Positions 1 through 10,105 of a DNA stretch of 64,000 bases are shown here, one piece after another (the stretch's first letter is position 1; every line of letters begins with the position of its first letter). The notes beneath the pieces were generated by a model. The model was given only the letters and a program-made list of their open reading frames with translations, was not told where the DNA came from and ran no database searches. The stretch is from assembly GCA_020621405.1 (NCBI GenBank), contig JAHRYN010000007.1, positions 1-64,000 on the forward strand, given 5' to 3'. The position numbers and the translations under genes were made by a program. Origin of the DNA: Betaproteobacteria bacterium. Its GTDB lineage: Bacteria > Pseudomonadota > Gammaproteobacteria > Burkholderiales > Rhodocyclaceae.

Positions 1-955
<955 letters not shown>

Positions 956-1100
956 ATTCCCAAAACTCAACAGAATTCACAGGTATAAGCTTTCGCTTAA
1001 AACCTCTTGATTCGTATGAGCACTTCATCTCGTTGTCATGCACGCTTCAATCACCCCAGGTTGCCCTGAAACGACATCTGCGCGCCGTTACAACTGAATC

Positions 1101-1140
1101 GCGCCCACACCTATCGGCTGTTTATCTTTTTAAAGAGCTT
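1101..1140 (-). promoter_or_regulatory. rRNA leader antitermination sites (boxA and boxC)
   Basis: Read on the minus strand, 1121-1140 contains GCTCTTTAAAAAG, a boxA-type site bound by NusB/NusE, and 1101-1115 contains GATAGGTGTGGGCGC, the usual boxC-like element of proteobacterial rRNA leaders. They lie between the rrn promoter and the 16S 5' end, as expected. Their presence shows that the leader is intact whatever the state of the 16S sequence. Confidence 0.8.
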
Positions 1141-1165
1141 CGCTGCTGAGCAACGAGAGGTGCGC

Positions 1166-1193
1166 ATTCTACGGATAATTTCGAGTCGGTCAA
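1166..1193 (-). promoter_or_regulatory. rRNA operon promoter
   Basis: On the minus strand there is TTGACC (1188-1193), a 16-base spacer and TAGAAT (1166-1171), followed by a GC-rich discriminator (GCGCACC), as in growth-rate-regulated rRNA promoters. A/T-rich sequence upstream (1194-1306) could act as an UP element. With the leader boxes this fills the gene-free stretch 956-1306 between 16S and tyrS. No terminator for tyrS is visible there, so some read-through into rrn is possible. Confidence 0.85.
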
Positions 1194-1306
1194 CACCTTG
1201 GCGAAAGAAAATCGACTATTTTTTGAAACCCGACCACGTCAGACAGCAAGAAATATTCAAGAACAATAAAAAGGTGATTTTAAATCAATCATCTAGGTCG
1301 AAAAAT

Positions 1307-2506
1307 CTACCTGACGACAATCCTGCAATATTTTCTCTTTCCCACCTGAGCCACGACGTTGGCGCCTGCAGGTAGCGTCAGCCCCCGATCGGACACCTTC
1401 TCGCCGTCCAGACGCACCCCGCCCTGATCGATCATGCGCAAGGCCTCCGACGTGGTGGCGGTCAGGCCGGACAGCCTGAGCGCCTGCGCGATGCCGAGCC
1501 CGGCCTCCGGGGCATCCAGCACGACTTCCGCCAGATCTTCGGGCACACCACCCTGCCTGAACCGCGCCTCGAAGTCAGCCAGCGCAGCCTCGGCAGCCGA
1601 GGCACCGTGAAACCTGGCGACAATCTCCTGCGCGAGCATCACCTTCACGTCACGCGGATTGCGGCCAGCCGCGACCTCCGACCTCAGCCCCCCGATCTCC
1701 TGCGTGCTCCGGAAAGACAGCAGTTCGAAATATCGCCACATGAGCGTGTCGGAAACGGACATCAACTTGCCGAAGATTTCGGTGGCTGGCTCCGACACCC
1801 CGATGTAGTTGCCCAGCGACTTGGACATCTTGTTGACGCCATCCAGCCCTTCGAGTAACGGCATCATCAGGACGACCTGCTGCGGCTGGCCATACTGCTT
1901 CTGCAATTCCCGCCCCATCAGCAGGTTGAACTTCTGGTCCGTACCACCCAGTTCGACGTCCGCCTTCAGTGCAACGGAGTCATAGCCCTGGCAAAGCGGA
2001 TAAAGAAACTCGTGGATCGCGATCGGCTGGTTGCCGGCGTAGCGTTTGGCGAAATCATCCCGCTCCAGCATTCTCGCGACGGTATGCCGCGACGCCAGCC
2101 GGATCATGCCTTCAGCGCCCAGCTGGTTCATCCATGTCGAGTTGAACACGACGTCCATCCGCTGAGGGTCAAGTATCTTGTTGACCTGCTCCTGATAGGT
2201 CAGCGCATTCTCCTGAACCTGTTCGGGAGAGAGCGGCGGCCGGGTTACGTTCTTGCCGGTGGGATCACCGATGGCACCGGTGAAGTCTCCGATCAGGAAA
2301 AGAATGTGATGCCCGAGATCCTGGAAGTGCTTGAGCTTGTTCAGCAGCACCGTGTGACCGAGATGGAGGTCGGGTGCGGTAGGATCGAAGCCGGCCTTGA
2401 TGCGGAGTGGCCGCCCGGATTTCAGTTTTTCGATCAATTCCACCTCTGGGAGCAGTTCTTCAACTCCCCGCTTGATCAACGCCAACGCTTGTTCCGCTTC
2501 TGACAT
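1307..2506 (-). CDS. tyrS: Tyrosyl-tRNA synthetase
   Basis: Charges tRNA-Tyr with tyrosine in the cytoplasm. The 399-residue product has the class I signatures HLGH (48-51) and KMSKS (226-230), with a catalytic Rossmann domain in the first ~225 residues and a C-terminal S4-like RNA-binding domain (about 335-399) ending in [10 protein letters not shown]. An upstream extension of the frame to 2599 runs through non-conserved sequence, so the ATG at 2504-2506 (MSEAEQ) is chosen. It is divergent from anmK with a 107-base gap and lies directly upstream of the rRNA operon, an arrangement seen in other Betaproteobacteria. Confidence 0.97.
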   Translation of the reverse strand: MSEAEQALALIKRGVEELLPEVELIEKLKSGRPLRIKAGFDPTAPDLHLGHTVLLNKLKHFQDLGHHILFLIGDFTGAIGDPTGKNVTRPPLSPEQVQENALTYQEQVNKILDPQRMDVVFNSTWMNQLGAEGMIRLASRHTVARMLERDDFAKRYAGNQPIAIHEFLYPLCQGYDSVALKADVELGGTDQKFNLLMGRELQKQYGQPQQVVLMMPLLEGLDGVNKMSKSLGNYIGVSEPATEIFGKLMSVSDTLMWRYFELLSFRSTQEIGGLRSEVAAGRNPRDVKVMLAQEIVARFHGASAAEAALADFEARFRQGGVPEDLAEVVLDAPEAGLGIAQALRLSGLTATTSEALRMIDQGGVRLDGEKVSDRGLTLPAGANVVAQVGKRKYCRIVVR

Positions 2507-2613
2507 GACAAAACCCCGAATACCCGTGCCGGGCAGATTCGACAACAACGCCTGCAGGCACGCAAAGCGGGCGATGTTAACGCATGCCAGCCGTCCCATC
2601 GTCGGGAGGCGTC

Positions 2614-3702
2614 ATGACTGATCTCTACATCGGGATCATGTCGGGCACCAGCCTGGACGGAGTGGACGCCGTGCTTGCCGACTTTTCCGGCGTACGACCG
2701 AAGCAGATCGCCCAAGCCAACCGGCCTTTTTCCAGCGCATTGCGCAGCGATCTGCTTGCGCTTTGCCAGAGCGGCGCCGACGAAATCCATCGATCACAGC
2801 TGGCGGCCTCGGCACTGGCTGCCCTGTACGCCGGCGTCGTGGCCGATACGCTCAAGACGGCAGGCGCGAGGAGCACGGAAATACAGGCCATCGGATGCCA
2901 CGGGCAGACCGTCCGGCACATGCCGGCATACGGTTATTCCCTGCAGATCAATGCGCCGGCGCTACTGGCAGAAAAGACCGGCATCCGCGTGGTGTCGGAT
3001 TTCCGCGTCCGCGACATAGCAGCCGGGGGCGAAGGGGCTCCGCTGGTGCCGGCGTTTCACGCCCGCATGTTTGCCGATCAGAAGCTGATACGGGTTGTAC
3101 TCAACCTCGGCGGCATGTCGAACGTGACCTTGCTCGAGCCCGGCAAACCCGTGCGCGGCTTCGACTGCGGCCCCGCCAACATCCTGATGGATGCCTGGAT
3201 CGAAAGGCAACTCGGATTCCGCTATGACGCATCCGGTCGCTGGGCTGCCAGTGGCCAAACGGATCCGGAACTGCTGAACCGGATGCTGGCTCATCCGTTC
3301 TTTGCACTCCCGCCGCCGAAGAGCTGCGGCAGGGAACAGTTCAATCTGGGATGGCTGACGGCGATGATGAGGCCCGATCTTCGCCCCGAAGACGTACAGG
3401 CGACACTGGCGGATCTGACTGCCCGATCAATCACAGACGCGCTGCGAAGCGCATCGATCACGCCCGACGAAATCGCCGTGTGCGGCGGCGGTGCCTGCAA
3501 CACGCACGTAATGCACAGGCTGGAACAGATGAGCGGCGTCCGGGTATTCCCGACCTCCGACTGGGGCATCGCCCCCGAAACCGTCGAGTCGCTTGCCTTC
3601 GCCTGGCTGGCGCGCTGCGCCCTGAACGGAGAACCGGGCAACCTTCCGGATGTCACCGGAGCCAGCGGACCCCGCGTACTGGGCGCCATCTGGCCCGCCT
3701 AG
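2614..3702 (+). CDS. anmK: Anhydro-N-acetylmuramic acid kinase
   Basis: Phosphorylates and opens 1,6-anhydro-MurNAc to MurNAc-6-phosphate during cell wall recycling. The 362-residue protein begins MTDLYIGIMSGTSLDGVDAV; the GIMSGTSLDG nucleotide loop (7-16) is the family hallmark, and LNLGGMSNVT and DCGPAN motifs follow. The ATG at 2614 has a GGGAGG ribosome site 5 bases upstream, which favours it over the frame opening at 2584. It is divergent from tyrS. The neighbour erpA is convergent, 90 bases away, with no clear terminator between them. Confidence 0.96.
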   Translation: MTDLYIGIMSGTSLDGVDAVLADFSGVRPKQIAQANRPFSSALRSDLLALCQSGADEIHRSQLAASALAALYAGVVADTLKTAGARSTEIQAIGCHGQTVRHMPAYGYSLQINAPALLAEKTGIRVVSDFRVRDIAAGGEGAPLVPAFHARMFADQKLIRVVLNLGGMSNVTLLEPGKPVRGFDCGPANILMDAWIERQLGFRYDASGRWAASGQTDPELLNRMLAHPFFALPPPKSCGREQFNLGWLTAMMRPDLRPEDVQATLADLTARSITDALRSASITPDEIAVCGGGACNTHVMHRLEQMSGVRVFPTSDWGIAPETVESLAFAWLARCALNGEPGNLPDVTGASGPRVLGAIWPA

Positions 3703-3792
3703 GGCCGGCGCCCCGATCAGACACCCTCCGGCTGGCAGGCGCGCTCGCGCCGGCCGAAGGCCATCGATCCGCGCCTGCCGTGCAGGCAAAAG

Positions 3793-4143
3793 TCAGGCCG
3801 AAAACGACGAACCGCAGCCACAGGTCGAAGTGGCGTTCGGATTCTTGATCACGAACTGCGCCCCTTCGAGGCCTTCGCTGTAATCGATTTCCGCACCTAC
3901 CAGGTACTGGTAGCTCATCGGATCGATCAGCAGCGTCACGCCATCCTTCACGAGCGCGGTGTCGTCTTCGTTGGTCACCTCGTCAAAAGTGAAGCCGTAC
4001 TGGAAGCCCGAGCAACCACCGCCCGACACGAAGACACGCAGCTTGAGGTCAGGATTACCCTCCTCAATGATCAATTCCTTCACCTTGTTGGCGGCACTGT
4101 CGGTAAACAGCAGCGGCATCGGCATTTCAGTCACGGCATTCAT
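3793..4143 (-). CDS. erpA: Iron-sulfur cluster insertion protein ErpA
   Basis: A-type carrier that delivers Fe-S clusters to apoproteins such as IspG/IspH and respiratory enzymes. The 116-residue protein has the three invariant cysteines of the family, C44 in GGGCSGF and C108/C110 in the terminal CGCG, which coordinate the cluster. It is last in a minus-strand series argC, DUF6776, bactofilin, erpA, with 39 bases separating it from the bactofilin gene. This order is usual for Betaproteobacteria. ErpA is preferred to IscA because no isc genes are nearby and the N-terminus is of ErpA type. Confidence 0.93.
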   Translation of the reverse strand: MNAVTEMPMPLLFTDSAANKVKELIIEEGNPDLKLRVFVSGGGCSGFQYGFTFDEVTNEDDTALVKDGVTLLIDPMSYQYLVGAEIDYSEGLEGAQFVIKNPNATSTCGCGSSFSA

Positions 4144-4182
4144 GAATCAACACTCCTTGTACAAAACAATCCGTGGCAACAC

Positions 4183-4584
4183 TCAGCTGCCACTGGCCAA
4201 TTTCAGTTCAACTGCACGCGGAACCGCGCTCTGATGCTCCAACTGTCCCTTCACGATAGCACCGAGGTGCACTTCCAGCCTGTTGTAGACAACATCTCCA
4301 ACAATTCGTGCCTGAGGCTGCAATTCGAGGAACTCGCTTGAGGTGATCGGTCCATTGATCGCACCGTTGATCATCGCGTGCGTCACCGTCACGGCACCCT
4401 CGATACGCGCGTGCTCGCTCAGCACCAGCGTGCTTGCGTCGTTTCCGTCAGCCTGCACATTGCCGATCACTTCTCCGTCGACGCGGAGTCCGCCACGGAA
4501 ATGAATGTCGCCGCACACACGCGTCCCCGCACCGATCAGACTGTCGATGCGACGGCTGGGCTTACCCGATTTCTTGCCGAACAT
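4183..4584 (-). CDS. Bactofilin family protein
   Basis: Bactofilins polymerise without nucleotide into filaments on the inner face of the membrane and serve as scaffolds for cell-wall or appendage assembly. The 133-residue product has the short basic N-terminal tail (MFGKKSGKPSRR), then a repetitive beta-helix core (about 15-115) with alternating hydrophobic residues and glycines (RVDGEVIGNVQA, ARIEGAVTV, ARIVGDVVY). Length and layout match the family. It lies between DUF6776 and erpA in the argC group. Its specific role here cannot be read from sequence. Confidence 0.93.
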   Translation of the reverse strand: MFGKKSGKPSRRIDSLIGAGTRVCGDIHFRGGLRVDGEVIGNVQADGNDASTLVLSEHARIEGAVTVTHAMINGAINGPITSSEFLELQPQARIVGDVVYNRLEVHLGAIVKGQLEHQSAVPRAVELKLASGS

Positions 4585-4610
4585 GCTATCCCCCCGTACC
4601 CGGGCAGTCG

Positions 4611-5372
4611 TCAGACTGCTGCGGTCGCCCGCGCCCTGATCTGCCCATCCTGCAGGAAACGTACCTCGACCGACTTGAGCGTTGCACCGGCCGGAATGGC
4701 GATCACGCCATCGATACGCTGAAAATGCCGGAAAGTGACACGATACGAGGTATTCCCCGAATCCGGCGGGAATGTGATGTTAGCACCTCGCCCCTGTCGG
4801 TCAATCATCGCAACAATTTCATAGGAACCGCGTGCGTCCTGCTCCGCCTTGCCGCCCTGGCGCACGATGAGCATCCGGTAACGATAACGTCCGGCCTCTC
4901 GGTCCGGCTCAAGCACCAGGCGATTGATCCGGAAACCTGCCGCGGCGCTGGTCGCGCCTGCCAGACCTTCGAACACCATCATGTCTTCCCGCAGCCTGCC
5001 GTTTTCGCTTTCGAGCGACCGTATCTGCGCAGTCAATTGCTGTTGCGCGGTACGCTCGATCTGCAGATTGCTGTGCGCCGCATCCGCCTGCTGGCGCACG
5101 CTGGCAAGTTCTGTCTCGAGACCCGCCACACGCTGGCGCAACACCGACACCTCCGACTGCATGCCGGACACATCCAACCCGACCCAGCCGCGACCAGCCT
5201 CGTAGATACCCCGCCCCACCATCAGCGCAAGCGTGATCCCGCCGGTCAGCGCGAGCACCTTCAGATACCAGGGCGCGTGCGAACGGACCGCAACCTGCCG
5301 GGCTGCGATGCCGTAGCGCGAACGCAGCCGGCGAGCCTTTACGGCAAGACCGGAACGAGTTCTAGACCACAC
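4611..5372 (-). CDS. DUF6776 family membrane-anchored coiled-coil protein
   Basis: A 253-residue protein of unknown function. It has a basic N-terminus, one membrane segment (about 37-52, [16 protein letters not shown]), a coiled coil (about 70-135, heptads rich in L, Q and E), and a C-terminal beta-rich domain (about 145-250) presumably in the periplasm. The start is a GTG at 5370-5372 inside the end of argC (34-base overlap); a later start cannot be excluded. The pairing with a downstream bactofilin gene is common in Betaproteobacteria and suggests a shared role in envelope or cytoskeletal organisation, which is inference. Confidence 0.85.
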   Translation of the reverse strand: MWSRTRSGLAVKARRLRSRYGIAARQVAVRSHAPWYLKVLALTGGITLALMVGRGIYEAGRGWVGLDVSGMQSEVSVLRQRVAGLETELASVRQQADAAHSNLQIERTAQQQLTAQIRSLESENGRLREDMMVFEGLAGATSAAAGFRINRLVLEPDREAGRYRYRMLIVRQGGKAEQDARGSYEIVAMIDRQGRGANITFPPDSGNTSYRVTFRHFQRIDGVIAIPAGATLKSVEVRFLQDGQIRARATAAV

Positions 5373-6373
5373 GACTCGTCGAATCCGAACATCAGGTTCA
5401 GGTTCTGCACCGCTTGGCCGGCAGCGCCTTTGACCAGATTGTCGATGACCGACAGCACCACGACGGTGTCACCACCCTGCGGGCGATGCACGGCGATCCG
5501 GCACATGTTGGATGCGCGAACCGAACGTGTTTCCGGATGACTGCCCGACGGAAGCACATCGACGAACCGCTCGTTCGCGTACCGCTGCTCGTACAACGAC
5601 TGCAGATCAGCGCACTCGGCATTGAGGCGCGCGTAAAGGGTGGCGTGAATCCCCCTGATCAATGGTGTCAGATGCGGCACGAAGGTAAGCCCCACATCTC
5701 GCGATGCAACCGCCGACAAGCCCTGACGGATTTCCGGCAGATGGCGATGACCGCCGACACCGTAGGCCTTGAAGTTGTCAGACGCCTCGGCAAAGAGCGT
5801 ATGCACTTCAGCCTTGCGCCCGGCGCCCGACACACCCGATTTCGCATCGGCAATGAGCCCTCCGAGATCAACGACGCCCGCTTCGATCAACGGGATGAAG
5901 CCCAGCTGCACCGCCGTCGGGTAACACCCCGGATTGGCTACCAGCCGGGCCGTACGGATCTGCTCGCGATTGACCTCGGGCAGCCCATACACGGCCTGTT
6001 CGAGCAGATGCGGGCACGCATGTGACATGCCGTACCACTTTCCCCAGTCAGTCGCATCCTTCAGGCGGAAGTCGGCCGCGAGATCGATCACCTTGACACC
6101 GGCGTCCAGCAAGGCAGGCACTTGTTGCATCGCGATGCCGTTGGGCGTAGCGAAAAACACCGCATCGCACTCATCCAGACCAGCCTGGGCGGGATCGGAG
6201 AACGCCAGCCCGACATGGCCACGCAGGCTCGGAAACATGTCGGCCACCGGCTTGCCGGCGTCTCCGCGCGATGTGATCGCCTTGAGTTCAACCTCAGGAT
6301 GCCGCGCCAGCAGACGCAACAACTCCACGCCGGTGTAACCCGTGCCGCCAACGATACCAACCCTTATTGCCAC
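5339..6373 (-). CDS. argC: N-acetyl-gamma-glutamyl-phosphate reductase
   Basis: Third step of arginine synthesis: NADPH-dependent reduction of N-acetylglutamyl phosphate to the semialdehyde. The 344-residue protein has an N-terminal nucleotide fold ([10 protein letters not shown], 6-15) and the catalytic cysteine C150 in ANPGCYPT. The start is GTG at 6371-6373, with AGGAG 8 bases upstream; the frame is open to 6412 but that extension is not conserved. It lies downstream of the rpsI terminator and leads the group with DUF6776, bactofilin and erpA. Confidence 0.96.
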   Translation of the reverse strand: MAIRVGIVGGTGYTGVELLRLLARHPEVELKAITSRGDAGKPVADMFPSLRGHVGLAFSDPAQAGLDECDAVFFATPNGIAMQQVPALLDAGVKVIDLAADFRLKDATDWGKWYGMSHACPHLLEQAVYGLPEVNREQIRTARLVANPGCYPTAVQLGFIPLIEAGVVDLGGLIADAKSGVSGAGRKAEVHTLFAEASDNFKAYGVGGHRHLPEIRQGLSAVASRDVGLTFVPHLTPLIRGIHATLYARLNAECADLQSLYEQRYANERFVDVLPSGSHPETRSVRASNMCRIAVHRPQGGDTVVVLSVIDNLVKGAAGQAVQNLNLMFGFDESCGLELVPVLP

Positions 6374-6450
6374 CTTGAATCTCCTGTCGTTCCCTCGGGT
6401 GCGGGCAAACAATCACCGCAGCCTGCGAAGGCGGCATCATGCCAGAAATG

Positions 6451-6478
6451 AAAAAAGCCACCTCGCGGGCGGCTTTTT
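6451..6478 (-). terminator. Rho-independent terminator of rplM-rpsI
   Basis: AAAAAGCC pairs with GGCTTTTT across a short GC-rich loop (6451-6478). On the minus strand the stem is followed by T residues, 24 bases after the rpsI stop codon. The A and T runs on both sides make it look bidirectional, but no plus-strand gene needs it. Confidence 0.85.
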
Positions 6479-6502
6479 CCAACTGCAACAACAAACGCCA
6501 GA

Positions 6503-6901
6503 TCAGCGCTTGGAGAACTGCTTGCGGCGACGTGCCTTGTGGAAACCCACCTTCTTGCGCTCGACTTCACGTGCATCACGCGTCACGAACCCAGCCTTGC
6601 TCAGGGCCGGCTTGAGCGTCGCATCGTAGTCGATGAGCGCACGGGTGATGCCGTGGCGCACTGCGCCGGCCTGACCCGACTCACCGCCGCCAGTGACATT
6701 CACCATGATGTCGAAGGTGCTGACATGCTCGGTGAGTTCCAGCGGCTGGCGCACGACCATGCGACCGGTTTCGCGCGAGAAGAACTCGTCAACCGGCTTG
6801 TCGTTCACGACAATCGCACCCTTGCCCGGACGCAGGAACACGCGGGCTACCGCAGTCTTGCGGCGGCCGGTGCCGTAGTAATAATCAACGTTGTAAGCCA
6901 T
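6503..6901 (-). CDS. rpsI: 30S ribosomal protein S9 (uS9)
   Basis: Small-subunit protein whose C-terminal tail reaches the P-site tRNA. The 132-residue product has the family core [19 protein letters not shown] and the essential basic end [11 protein letters not shown]. It is 13 bases downstream of rplM, the near-universal pairing, with a terminator after it. Confidence 0.98.
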   Translation of the reverse strand: MAYNVDYYYGTGRRKTAVARVFLRPGKGAIVVNDKPVDEFFSRETGRMVVRQPLELTEHVSTFDIMVNVTGGGESGQAGAVRHGITRALIDYDATLKPALSKAGFVTRDAREVERKKVGFHKARRRKQFSKR

Positions 6902-6914
6902 GACTTATCTGTCC

Positions 6915-7343
6915 TCAGATGTCGAGCGCTTTGGGCTGCTGCGCGGCGTGCGGATGTTCCGTGCCGGCGTAGCACTTCAGCTTCTTGAGCATCGCGTAAC
7001 CCAGCGGACCCTTGGGCAGCATGCCCTTGACCGCCTTTTCCAGCACGCGTGCCGGGAAGCGTTGCTGCAGCTTCGTGAAATTGGTTTCGTAGATACCGCC
7101 CGGGTAACCCGAATGACGGTAGTACTTCTTGTCCTGAGCCTTGTCTCCGGTCACGCGCAGCTTCTCGACATTGACGACGACTATGTAGTCACCGGTATCC
7201 ACGTGAGGGGTGAAGATTGGCTTGTGCTTGCCGCGCAGACGGTGCGCGATCTCGCTGGCAAGGCGCCCGAGCACCTTGTCAGAGGCATCGACAACGTACC
7301 AGTCGCGCTCGACTTCGTGCGGCTTGGCTGAAAAGGTTTTCAT
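6915..7343 (-). CDS. rplM: 50S ribosomal protein L13 (uL13)
   Basis: Early-assembly large-subunit protein. The 142-residue product starts [20 protein letters not shown] and contains the typical GRLAS, HVDTGD and MLPKGPLG segments. The frame opens upstream to 7379, but the ATG at 7341-7343 gives the family length. A consensus promoter lies 46 bases upstream. Confidence 0.98.
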   Translation of the reverse strand: MKTFSAKPHEVERDWYVVDASDKVLGRLASEIAHRLRGKHKPIFTPHVDTGDYIVVVNVEKLRVTGDKAQDKKYYRHSGYPGGIYETNFTKLQQRFPARVLEKAVKGMLPKGPLGYAMLKKLKCYAGTEHPHAAQQPKALDI

Positions 7344-7388
7344 CTCGAACGTCCCATGATTTCGGGCGAGATCGCCCAAAAGCCGGCA

Positions 7389-7417
7389 AATATAACTTGC
7401 GGATTACCCTGTGTCAA
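7389..7417 (-). promoter_or_regulatory. Promoter of rplM-rpsI
   Basis: Minus strand: TTGACA (7412-7417), 17-base spacer, TATATT (7389-7394). This near-perfect sigma-70 promoter gives a leader of about 40 bases before rplM and fits strong constitutive expression of ribosomal proteins. Confidence 0.9.
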
Positions 7418-7433
7418 CGCCCTGAAGTGGAAT

Positions 7434-7463
7434 AAAAAAAGCGCGACTCATGAGAGTCGCGCT
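7434..7463 (-). terminator. Rho-independent terminator of the candidate small RNA
   Basis: A 10-bp perfect stem (AGCGCGACTC paired with GAGTCGCGCT, 7440-7463) with a 4-base loop is followed on the minus strand by seven T residues (7434-7440). No annotated minus-strand gene ends here, so it implies a separate transcript starting between it and osmC. Confidence 0.85.
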
Positions 7464-7536
7464 AAATCCACACCAAAGGAGGAGGGTGGAGGAGACACTG
7501 GGGCCAGGCAACCGATCGACTGGCGCCAAAAGCATG
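7434..7536 (-). ncRNA. Candidate small RNA with anti-Shine-Dalgarno-like hairpin loop
   Basis: The gene-free stretch 7344-7822 contains what looks like a complete small transcription unit on the minus strand. There is a possible promoter TTGCGT (7565-7570), 17 bases, AATAAT (7542-7547). About 40 bases after the predicted start a C-rich segment reads TCTCCTCCACCCTCCTCCTT (7476-7495); the flanking TCCAC and GTGGA can close a small hairpin (about 7467-7490) that exposes CTCCTCC. A strong terminator follows. CCTCCTTT resembles the 3' end of 16S RNA, so the loop could pair with ribosome binding sites. A 65-residue frame covers the same strand but has no ribosome site or recognisable protein character. 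Seen: motifs and spacing. Inferred: that it is an RNA gene. Confidence 0.5.
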
Positions 7537-7822
7537 AATCGATTATTGACCACGGGAATAAGGTACGCAAGGTTTTTTTGCGACGCACAAGCCTTGCCAA
7601 GCCCTTAAAAAGTGGAAAAACCGAACAAAAGACCAAGCCGAACAAATAAAATACTCATAAAATTCATGAAATTAATAACAAAACTATCCTCTTCGATCCC
7701 GGGCAGAGCCATCCTAGAATCAGTCCAAAGGTAGTAATTGCCGCATTGCAGCAAACCAATCCAGGTCCGATCGCCGGGCCGCTCGGATTACAATCCGGGG
7801 CATCGGATCAGGAGGCAACGAG

Positions 7823-8248
7823 ATGGAATGCGTGGTGAAGTGGCTGGACGGAGTGAGCTTCGTGGCGGAAACAGGATCCGGTCACATGCTCAACATGGAT
7901 GGCGCACCGGAAGCCGGAGGCAGAAATCTTGCGCCGCGCCCGATGGAGCTGCTGCTGGCAGGAACCGGCGGTTGCACGGCCTTCGACGTGATGCTCATCC
8001 TGAAGAAGGGCCGTCAGCAGGTTACCGGCTGCGAGGTCAGCCTGCAGGCAGACAGGGCGCCCGAAGACCCGAAGGTATTCACCCGCATCGCCTTCCACTT
8101 CAAAGTCAGCGGACATGGTCTGAAGCCCGAAGCCGTCGAGCGCGCAATCCATCTGTCAGCGGAGAAATACTGCTCCGCTTCCATCATGCTGGGACAGATG
8201 GCGAAGATGGAACATACGTGGGAAATCATAGAAACAGCCGCGGCCTGA
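7823..8248 (+). CDS. OsmC family peroxide reductase-like protein
   Basis: OsmC/Ohr-family proteins reduce organic hydroperoxides with a cysteine pair. The 141-residue product resembles the YhfA subgroup: E42 in PMELLL, C51 in GTGGCTAFD and C117 in KYCSASIML, so both redox cysteines are present. The ribosome site AGGAGG lies 6 bases before the ATG. It is transcribed alone towards the convergent coq7. The substrate is not known for this subgroup. Confidence 0.9.
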   Translation: MECVVKWLDGVSFVAETGSGHMLNMDGAPEAGGRNLAPRPMELLLAGTGGCTAFDVMLILKKGRQQVTGCEVSLQADRAPEDPKVFTRIAFHFKVSGHGLKPEAVERAIHLSAEKYCSASIMLGQMAKMEHTWEIIETAAA

Positions 8249-8272
8249 CACACTCGGCCATCGCCGGCCGGA

Positions 8273-8893
8273 TCACACGTAATACGCCAGTCCTGTCATG
8301 ACGCGCGACGCGCTGCGCATTGCGATCCGGACAAACGCCGGAAGCTCGGCTGCGCCAAGGCGCTCGGCGGTACGCGCATGCTCTTGCTCGTCCTGACGCA
8401 TCTGATCGAGGATGCGCCAGGACTTCTGGTCCGCCGGCGGCAGGCGGTCGATATGACTCTGCAGATGAGCCTCCACCTGCTTCTCTGTTTCGGCGAGGAA
8501 TCCGAGATTCCACTTGTCGCCGATCAGCCCGGCAGAAACCCCCATCAACAGAGCACCGCCATACCAAAGCGGGTTGAGCAGGCTGGTGCGCCCGCCCAGC
8601 TCGGCAATGCGCCCCTCGGTCCAGCACAGATGTTCCGTTTCCTCGATGGCTGCATGCCGCAGCGCGCCCCTGACTGACGGATCACGACTGGTCAGCGCCT
8701 GCCCCTGGTAAAGCGCCTGTGCACAGATTTCGCCCACATGATTGATCCGCATCAGGGCGCCGACCTGGCGACGCTGTGCTTCATCAAGCACCGGTTCCGG
8801 CAACTCTGCGCCAGGAACCGGACGGTGCGACCGTGCGGGCGCCGCCAAGGTGCGCAGCGCGCGATCAAGTTCGGTAATCAGGCGATCGAGCAT
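8273..8893 (-). CDS. coq7: 2-nonaprenyl-3-methyl-6-methoxy-1,4-benzoquinol hydroxylase (Coq7)
   Basis: Di-iron monooxygenase for the C6 hydroxylation in ubiquinone synthesis. The 206-residue protein carries the carboxylate-bridged iron ligands expected of the family: E55 in NHVGE, EETEH (84-88), E137/E141 and DEQEH (168-172). It has no membrane segments, in keeping with peripheral membrane attachment. It is convergent with osmC (24 bases) and followed upstream on the same strand by a CNP1-like gene. Its presence indicates aerobic ubiquinone synthesis. Confidence 0.95.
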   Translation of the reverse strand: MLDRLITELDRALRTLAAPARSHRPVPGAELPEPVLDEAQRRQVGALMRINHVGEICAQALYQGQALTSRDPSVRGALRHAAIEETEHLCWTEGRIAELGGRTSLLNPLWYGGALLMGVSAGLIGDKWNLGFLAETEKQVEAHLQSHIDRLPPADQKSWRILDQMRQDEQEHARTAERLGAAELPAFVRIAMRSASRVMTGLAYYV

Positions 8894-8927
8894 GTGATTG
8901 CAAGAAGCGTAATGAAAAGGAAAGCGT

Positions 8928-9500
8928 TTAACGATAGCCGTTCAGCGGCGTTCCCTCGCGGGCAGTGAAACTGCGCGCAAGCGCCTCGAGCGACTCTCGC
9001 GGCTTCATCGGAAAACCGGACGAACACAGAAGTCCCGAGTAAAGAATCTCGTGATAGGCGTTGAACCGGTTGCCGGTACTGACCGATACCCAGCGCTTGT
9101 CGCGCGAAGGCGCCCACTGCTGCCCGGACCGCAGATAGGCGAAGGTACGCCGCTCCGCGGTGGTACAGCGGATGGCTTCGACCGCTATGTTCTCGACACC
9201 ACCGGCGGTCAGAACACGTGACACGAAGCGAGTGATGAGGTCCTTGCCTACAGTCAGGCTGTCCCGCGCCAGAAAGTAGCGGTTGCGCGTTTCGACCCCG
9301 ACATAGAACTCCACCCAGTTTGACGCAACGGCCACGTCAGGCAGCGGGGGCTCCTCCTCCTTTGCCGCTCCGGATGTGGCATCCCCGCCTTCGAAGAAGA
9401 CATCCGGCTTTTGCCAGTTCGTGATCTGCGCAAGCGCGGCGGAACACGAACCCAGCAGACAAAGCGCCGGCAGTACTCGCCGGAAAAAACGCAAATCCAT
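8928..9500 (-). CDS. CNP1-like exported protein
   Basis: A 190-residue protein of the CNP1-like family, function unknown. It has a Sec signal peptide (about 1-25, LPALCLLGSCSAALA) whose last residues could also suit processing near C18. The mature part has conserved WVEFYVG, RNRYFLA and CTTAERRTFAYLR segments. The ATG at 9498-9500 follows the DUF3501 stop by two bases, so the two are probably translationally coupled. An in-frame TTG two codons earlier is less likely. The context (rubrerythrin, DUF3501) hints at redox or envelope stress, which is inference. Confidence 0.82.
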   Translation of the reverse strand: MDLRFFRRVLPALCLLGSCSAALAQITNWQKPDVFFEGGDATSGAAKEEEPPLPDVAVASNWVEFYVGVETRNRYFLARDSLTVGKDLITRFVSRVLTAGGVENIAVEAIRCTTAERRTFAYLRSGQQWAPSRDKRWVSVSTGNRFNAYHEILYSGLLCSSGFPMKPRESLEALARSFTAREGTPLNGYR

Positions 9501-9502
9501 TC

Positions 9503-10090
9503 TCAAATTACCAGGTCATCGAGCAAGGACACCCGCAGCGCATCGGCAACGGGATCAACACTTGTACGGTAATGCGGATGGTCGATGCCGGCCGACAGCG
9601 ACGCTCCGCCACGCAACGCGCCCTTCATTGCAGCCGTCAGCTCGAACCGGAGGAAATGAACCGCCGAAGCTTTCACGGCAGGTTCGCCATCCAGATCCTC
9701 GTCGGCCGCAGCATAGACCGCAGGTTGGCCGGCCACACGGATCCAGGTGCGATCCTCGATGCCGACCAGTTGCGACAGCCTGACCTTGCGTTCCGCTTCG
9801 TCAGGGTATTCGATCAACATCGTTGCCTTGAAATTGCTGCCATCCGGCACCAGCGGATTGTAGACGCCAAGCTCCCCGAGGATGCCCTCCTCTTCGAAGA
9901 TGCGTTCGATGCGGAGCATTTCCTGCACCTGGAAGCGGATCGTGAGTTCATCCTCGAACAGCAGCGTCACATGCCCGCCGAGATGCAGCGTGCGCAGACG
10001 CTGATGCGCGATCACCCTGCTGCGGAACAGCGGGCGCTCCTTCGAATACTGCTCCAGACTCATCAAGCTGTCGCGCCGGATCCGCGGCAT
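9503..10090 (-). CDS. DUF3501 family protein
   Basis: A 195-residue soluble protein of unknown function, with the family core in LYSKERP-like and [18 protein letters not shown] segments and no signal peptide or cysteine motif. DUF3501 genes are usually found beside rubrerythrin and an HdrD/GlpC-like iron-sulfur oxidoreductase. Here rubrerythrin is 15 bases upstream and CNP1 follows, but the oxidoreductase is absent. The start is probably ATG at 10088-10090; [11 protein letters not shown] nine codons on is an alternative. Confidence 0.85.
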   Translation of the reverse strand: MPRIRRDSLMSLEQYSKERPLFRSRVIAHQRLRTLHLGGHVTLLFEDELTIRFQVQEMLRIERIFEEEGILGELGVYNPLVPDGSNFKATMLIEYPDEAERKVRLSQLVGIEDRTWIRVAGQPAVYAAADEDLDGEPAVKASAVHFLRFELTAAMKGALRGGASLSAGIDHPHYRTSVDPVADALRVSLLDDLVI

Positions 10091-10105
10091 CGAATCGACC
10101 TCCGG

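Noticed and set aside
7448-7645. A 65-codon minus-strand frame upstream of osmC
   Set aside because: No ribosome site, no conserved features; it ends within the terminator stem. The hairpin, C-rich loop and terminator suit a non-coding RNA better.
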